From contig DATMXP010000007.1 of assembly GCA_035561515.1 (NCBI GenBank), positions 248,001 through 312,000 on the forward strand: 64,000 nucleotides of DNA, read 5' to 3'. Both the position numbers and the translations under genes were made by a program. Of this stretch, positions 62,216 to 64,000 are shown in pieces; the stretch's first letter is position 1; every line of letters starts with the position of its first letter. Origin of the DNA: Terriglobales bacterium. Its GTDB lineage: Bacteria; Acidobacteriota; Terriglobia; Terriglobales; Acidobacteriaceae. The notes beneath the pieces are model-generated. The model saw only the letters and a list, made by a program, of their open reading frames with translations. It was not told the DNA's origin and searched no databases.

Positions 62216-62634
62216 AGGTGTACTTGAACCGCCGTTACATGTTCTCCGCTTCGCACCGGTTGCATAGCCATACGTTCTCCGAGGCACAGAACCGTGACCT
62301 CTACGGCAAATGCAATAATCCGCACGGACACGGGCATAACTACACCATCGAGGTCTCCGTGAGTGGGCAGGTGGATCCGAAAACAGGTATGGTCTGCAAT
62401 CTGGTCGACATCGACGAATGTGTGAAAGCGCAGGTTTTGGAACGCTACGACCACATGAACCTGAACCTTTTACCGGAGTTCAAGGAACTGGTGCCCACAA
62501 CCGAGAATCTCTGCGTAAAGATCTACGAAATTTTGAAACGTGAATTCCATGCCGCTCATCTTGAAAAAGTAAGAATCGAAGAAACCATGATGAATTCCTT
62601 CGAATACGCGGGCGGCACAGAACCGCGTGGCTGA
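62212..62634 (+). CDS. 6-pyruvoyltetrahydropterin synthase (PTPS-II type), second copy
   Basis: A 140-residue paralogue of the preceding protein. Zinc ligands H15 (FSASHRL), H40 and H42 are kept. So are C34 in [12 protein letters not shown]80-H81 in YDHMNLN, and E124 in [22 protein letters not shown] looks closest to the animal enzyme. PTPS works as a hexamer, so the two products might form mixed hexamers or have split roles. It begins inside the stop of the first copy (ATGA) and lies 14 bases before folE. Confidence 0.92.
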   Translation: MKVYLNRRYMFSASHRLHSHTFSEAQNRDLYGKCNNPHGHGHNYTIEVSVSGQVDPKTGMVCNLVDIDECVKAQVLERYDHMNLNLLPEFKELVPTTENLCVKIYEILKREFHAAHLEKVRIEETMMNSFEYAGGTEPRG

Positions 62635-62648
62635 TCGGAAGGGAACTG

Positions 62649-63254
62649 ATGTCCAAGAATATCGTTGAACCTGTGGCGCTGACCGACGCCTCCTTCTCAG
62701 AACTCGTACATGAAATGATTGCCCGCCTGGGCGAAGATCCCTCGCGGGAAGGGCTGCGCCGGACTCCCGAACGAGTCGAGAAGGCGTACCAGCACCTTAC
62801 CAAAGGGTATGGCGAAGATCCTGAGCACCTCTTGAAGAGCGCCCTGTTCACCGTAAATTACGACGAAATGGTGATCGTGAAGGACATCGAGATGTTCTCA
62901 TTGTGCGAACACCATATGTTGCCGTTCTTCGGCAAAGTGCACGTGGCGTACATCCCGAACGGGAAGGTGATCGGCCTCAGCAAATTGCCACGCCTGGTTG
63001 AAATCTTCGCCCGCCGCCTGCAGGTTCAGGAGCGTTTGACGACGCAGATCGCAGAAACCCTGATGAAAGTCGTCCAACCGCAGGGAGTTGGAGTAGTGGT
63101 TGAAGCGCGCCATCTCTGCATGATGATGCGGGGAATCGAAAAACAGCACTCTGCAACCGTTACTTCCGCGATGTTCGGCTGCTTCCGCGATGAGAAAGAG
63201 ACTCGGGAAGAGTTCTTGTCGCTCATTCGAAACCGTATTGGCAATGGCAGCTAG
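62649..63254 (+). CDS. folE: GTP cyclohydrolase I
   Basis: A 201-residue enzyme that converts GTP to 7,8-dihydroneopterin triphosphate, the substrate of PTPS. Zinc ligands are C86 and H89 in LCEHHMLPF and C157 in [25 protein letters not shown] and [12 protein letters not shown] are typical. The enzyme feeds folate and, with PTPS, tetrahydrobiopterin. It is third in the overlapping pterin operon and is closed by a terminator. The close linkage makes a dedicated pterin pathway likely. Confidence 0.96.
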   Translation: MSKNIVEPVALTDASFSELVHEMIARLGEDPSREGLRRTPERVEKAYQHLTKGYGEDPEHLLKSALFTVNYDEMVIVKDIEMFSLCEHHMLPFFGKVHVAYIPNGKVIGLSKLPRLVEIFARRLQVQERLTTQIAETLMKVVQPQGVGVVVEARHLCMMMRGIEKQHSATVTSAMFGCFRDEKETREEFLSLIRNRIGNGS

Positions 63255-63271
63255 ATTTCAACTGGAACTTT

Positions 63272-63300
63272 AACCCGGTTTGCGGACCGGGTTTTTCTTT
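63272..63300 (+). terminator. Intrinsic terminator after folE
   Basis: AACCCGGT at 63272-63279 pairs with ACCGGGTT at 63286-63293, followed by TTTCTTT. It separates the pterin operon from the SDR gene. Confidence 0.9.
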
Positions 63301-63305
63301 GCTTG

Positions 63306-63311
63306 TATACT
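63306..63311 (+). promoter_or_regulatory. Possible -10 element of the SDR gene
   Basis: TATACT at 63306-63311 lies right after the folE terminator and 13 bases before the ATG at 63325. This suggests an own promoter with a very short leader. No -35 consensus is seen. Confidence 0.35.
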
Positions 63312-63324
63312 TTGGGCCGTGACA

Positions 63325-64000
63325 ATGAACGGCAAAGTTGCAGTCATCACGGGTGGATCGCGCGGCATTGGTTTTGCCATCGCGCAGGCGCTCGTCGGTG
63401 AACACTGTTCGGTAGTGATCACTTCGCGCTCGGCCGCGCAGCTCCAGGTAATCGCTAAAACTTTTCAGGCAAGCGATACGACGGTTCTGCCGTGTGAGTG
63501 CGACGTTCGGAACGAGAGTCACGTCAAGCGATTGTTTGCGCTCGTCCGTAAGAAATTCGGTGCTCTCGATTTTCTGGTGAACAATGCGGCGATTTACGGA
63601 CCCGCCAAGCCGCTGGCTGAAGTATCACTTGAAGGTTGGCGCGAGACCCTGGATATCAATCTCACTGGAATGTTCCTCTGCACCAAATACGCGCTGCCGC
63701 TCATGAAGGCAGGCTCAGTCATCGTCAACAACCTGTCCGTCGCAGCCTATCAAGTTTTTCAAAACTCAGCGGCCTATATCGCCAGCAAGCAAGGAGCGCT
63801 CGGGCTGACGAATGCCACCCGCGAGGAAGTTCGCGAACGCGGCATCCGCGTTGTAGCGCTTGTGCCCGGCGCAACCGACACCGATATGTGGAACCAGTTC
63901 TGGCCGGGCGCACCGCGCGAGAAGATGATGTCGCCCGATGATGTGGCAAACGTCGTCGTCAACGCCCTCAAAATGCCGAAAGGCACTTCCGTCGACGAAA
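63325..64000 (+). CDS. Short-chain dehydrogenase/reductase, cut by the window end
   Basis: An SDR oxidoreductase of which 225 codons are visible; the frame is open to base 64000. The cofactor motif is TGGSRGIG, the structural motif NNAA, and the catalytic Tyr and Lys lie in AAYIASKQGAL, with a Ser upstream in NNLSVAA. VPGATDTDMW follows as in classical SDRs. Starts at GTG 63319 or ATG 63325 are possible. Its place after a pterin operon makes a sepiapterin-reductase-like role conceivable, but it resembles general SDRs such as FabG and has its own transcription unit. Confidence 0.85.
   Translation, partial: MNGKVAVITGGSRGIGFAIAQALVGEHCSVVITSRSAAQLQVIAKTFQASDTTVLPCECDVRNESHVKRLFALVRKKFGALDFLVNNAAIYGPAKPLAEVSLEGWRETLDINLTGMFLCTKYALPLMKAGSVIVNNLSVAAYQVFQNSAAYIASKQGALGLTNATREEVRERGIRVVALVPGATDTDMWNQFWPGAPREKMMSPDDVANVVVNALKMPKGTSVDE

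Noticed and set aside
61790-62634. Calling the two PTPS genes queD (queuosine)
   Set aside because: The catalytic Cys spacing is C-x5-HGH with FSASH and YET/EET motifs, while QueD has C-x3-HGH, and no queC or queE is adjacent.

Overview
The window looks like chromosomal DNA of an Acidobacteriota member, probably class Terriglobia (Koribacter-like). This is an inference from gene content: an Oar-like TonB-dependent receptor with an N-terminal carboxypeptidase-regulatory domain, an S46 dipeptidyl peptidase, a DUF4382 lipoprotein, BlaI/BlaR1 regulation, a three-gene sdhCAB operon and a high-50s GC content judged by eye. It holds about 66 protein genes, four tRNAs, about ten intrinsic terminators, no rRNA, no CRISPR array and no recognisable transposase.

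Layout. 1-2 kb: a KdpDE-like two-component pair. 2-5.4 kb: a low-GC membrane protein, a Cys3His protein, ruvC and a secreted protein. 5.4-8.5 kb: an anti-sigma antagonist/kinase pair, a soluble PRC-MgtE_N-CBS protein and a sigma-like protein carrying a zinc-binding anti-sigma domain. 8.5-16.5 kb: a TetR regulator with three upstream dyads, then a long same-strand run with two enoyl-CoA hydratases, an aldehyde dehydrogenase, a BoxB-like diiron oxygenase, small proteins, a rhodanese and an amidohydrolase. This run looks like an aromatic acyl-CoA catabolic cluster. 16.5-24.5 kb: L,D-transpeptidase, S46 peptidase, citrate synthase, cysteine desulfurase with MnmA (sulfur donor and tRNA thiolase), and a phosphoesterase lipoprotein. 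24.5-31.2 kb: envelope and housekeeping genes (YtxH, CPBP protease, polysaccharide deacetylase, SecG), tRNA-Lys, tRNA-Leu and a BlaI/BlaR1-type pair. 31.2-36.7 kb: a large TonB-dependent receptor and a secreted phospholipase-C-like phosphoesterase. 36.7-45.3 kb: tRNA-CAU, a TetR divergent from an AhpD-like/hydrolase pair, an orphan nuoB, a beta-propeller protein, a PLP decarboxylase, dinB and two secreted hydrolase-like proteins. 45.5-54.7 kb: a TPR protein, sdhCAB, rdgB, an MscS channel, a PfkB sugar kinase and a SpoIIE-type PP2C phosphatase. 54.7-60.7 kb: an Arg/Asp heptad-repeat protein, a DUF4382 lipoprotein, tRNA-Arg, a copper-type P1B ATPase with unusual metal-binding N-terminus and a TlpA-like lipoprotein. 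60.7-64 kb: an overlapping operon of a membrane glycosyltransferase, two tandem 6-pyruvoyltetrahydropterin synthases and GTP cyclohydrolase I, followed after a terminator by a short-chain dehydrogenase cut by the window edge.

The most interesting candidate is the last cluster. Both PTPS copies have the C-x5-HGH spacing and the Asp-His and Glu catalytic residues of animal PTPS, not the C-x3-HGH of QueD. Together with FolE they would make 6-pyruvoyltetrahydropterin, so the cell probably makes tetrahydrobiopterin or a related pterin. The overlapping glycosyltransferase raises the possibility, inferred only, of a pterin glycoside. Other items worth following are the BoxB-like cluster without its usual partners, the sigma/anti-sigma fusion, the ATPase with two YHS and two heavy-metal-binding modules plus a hairpin at its start, and the palindromes around the receptor and blaI.
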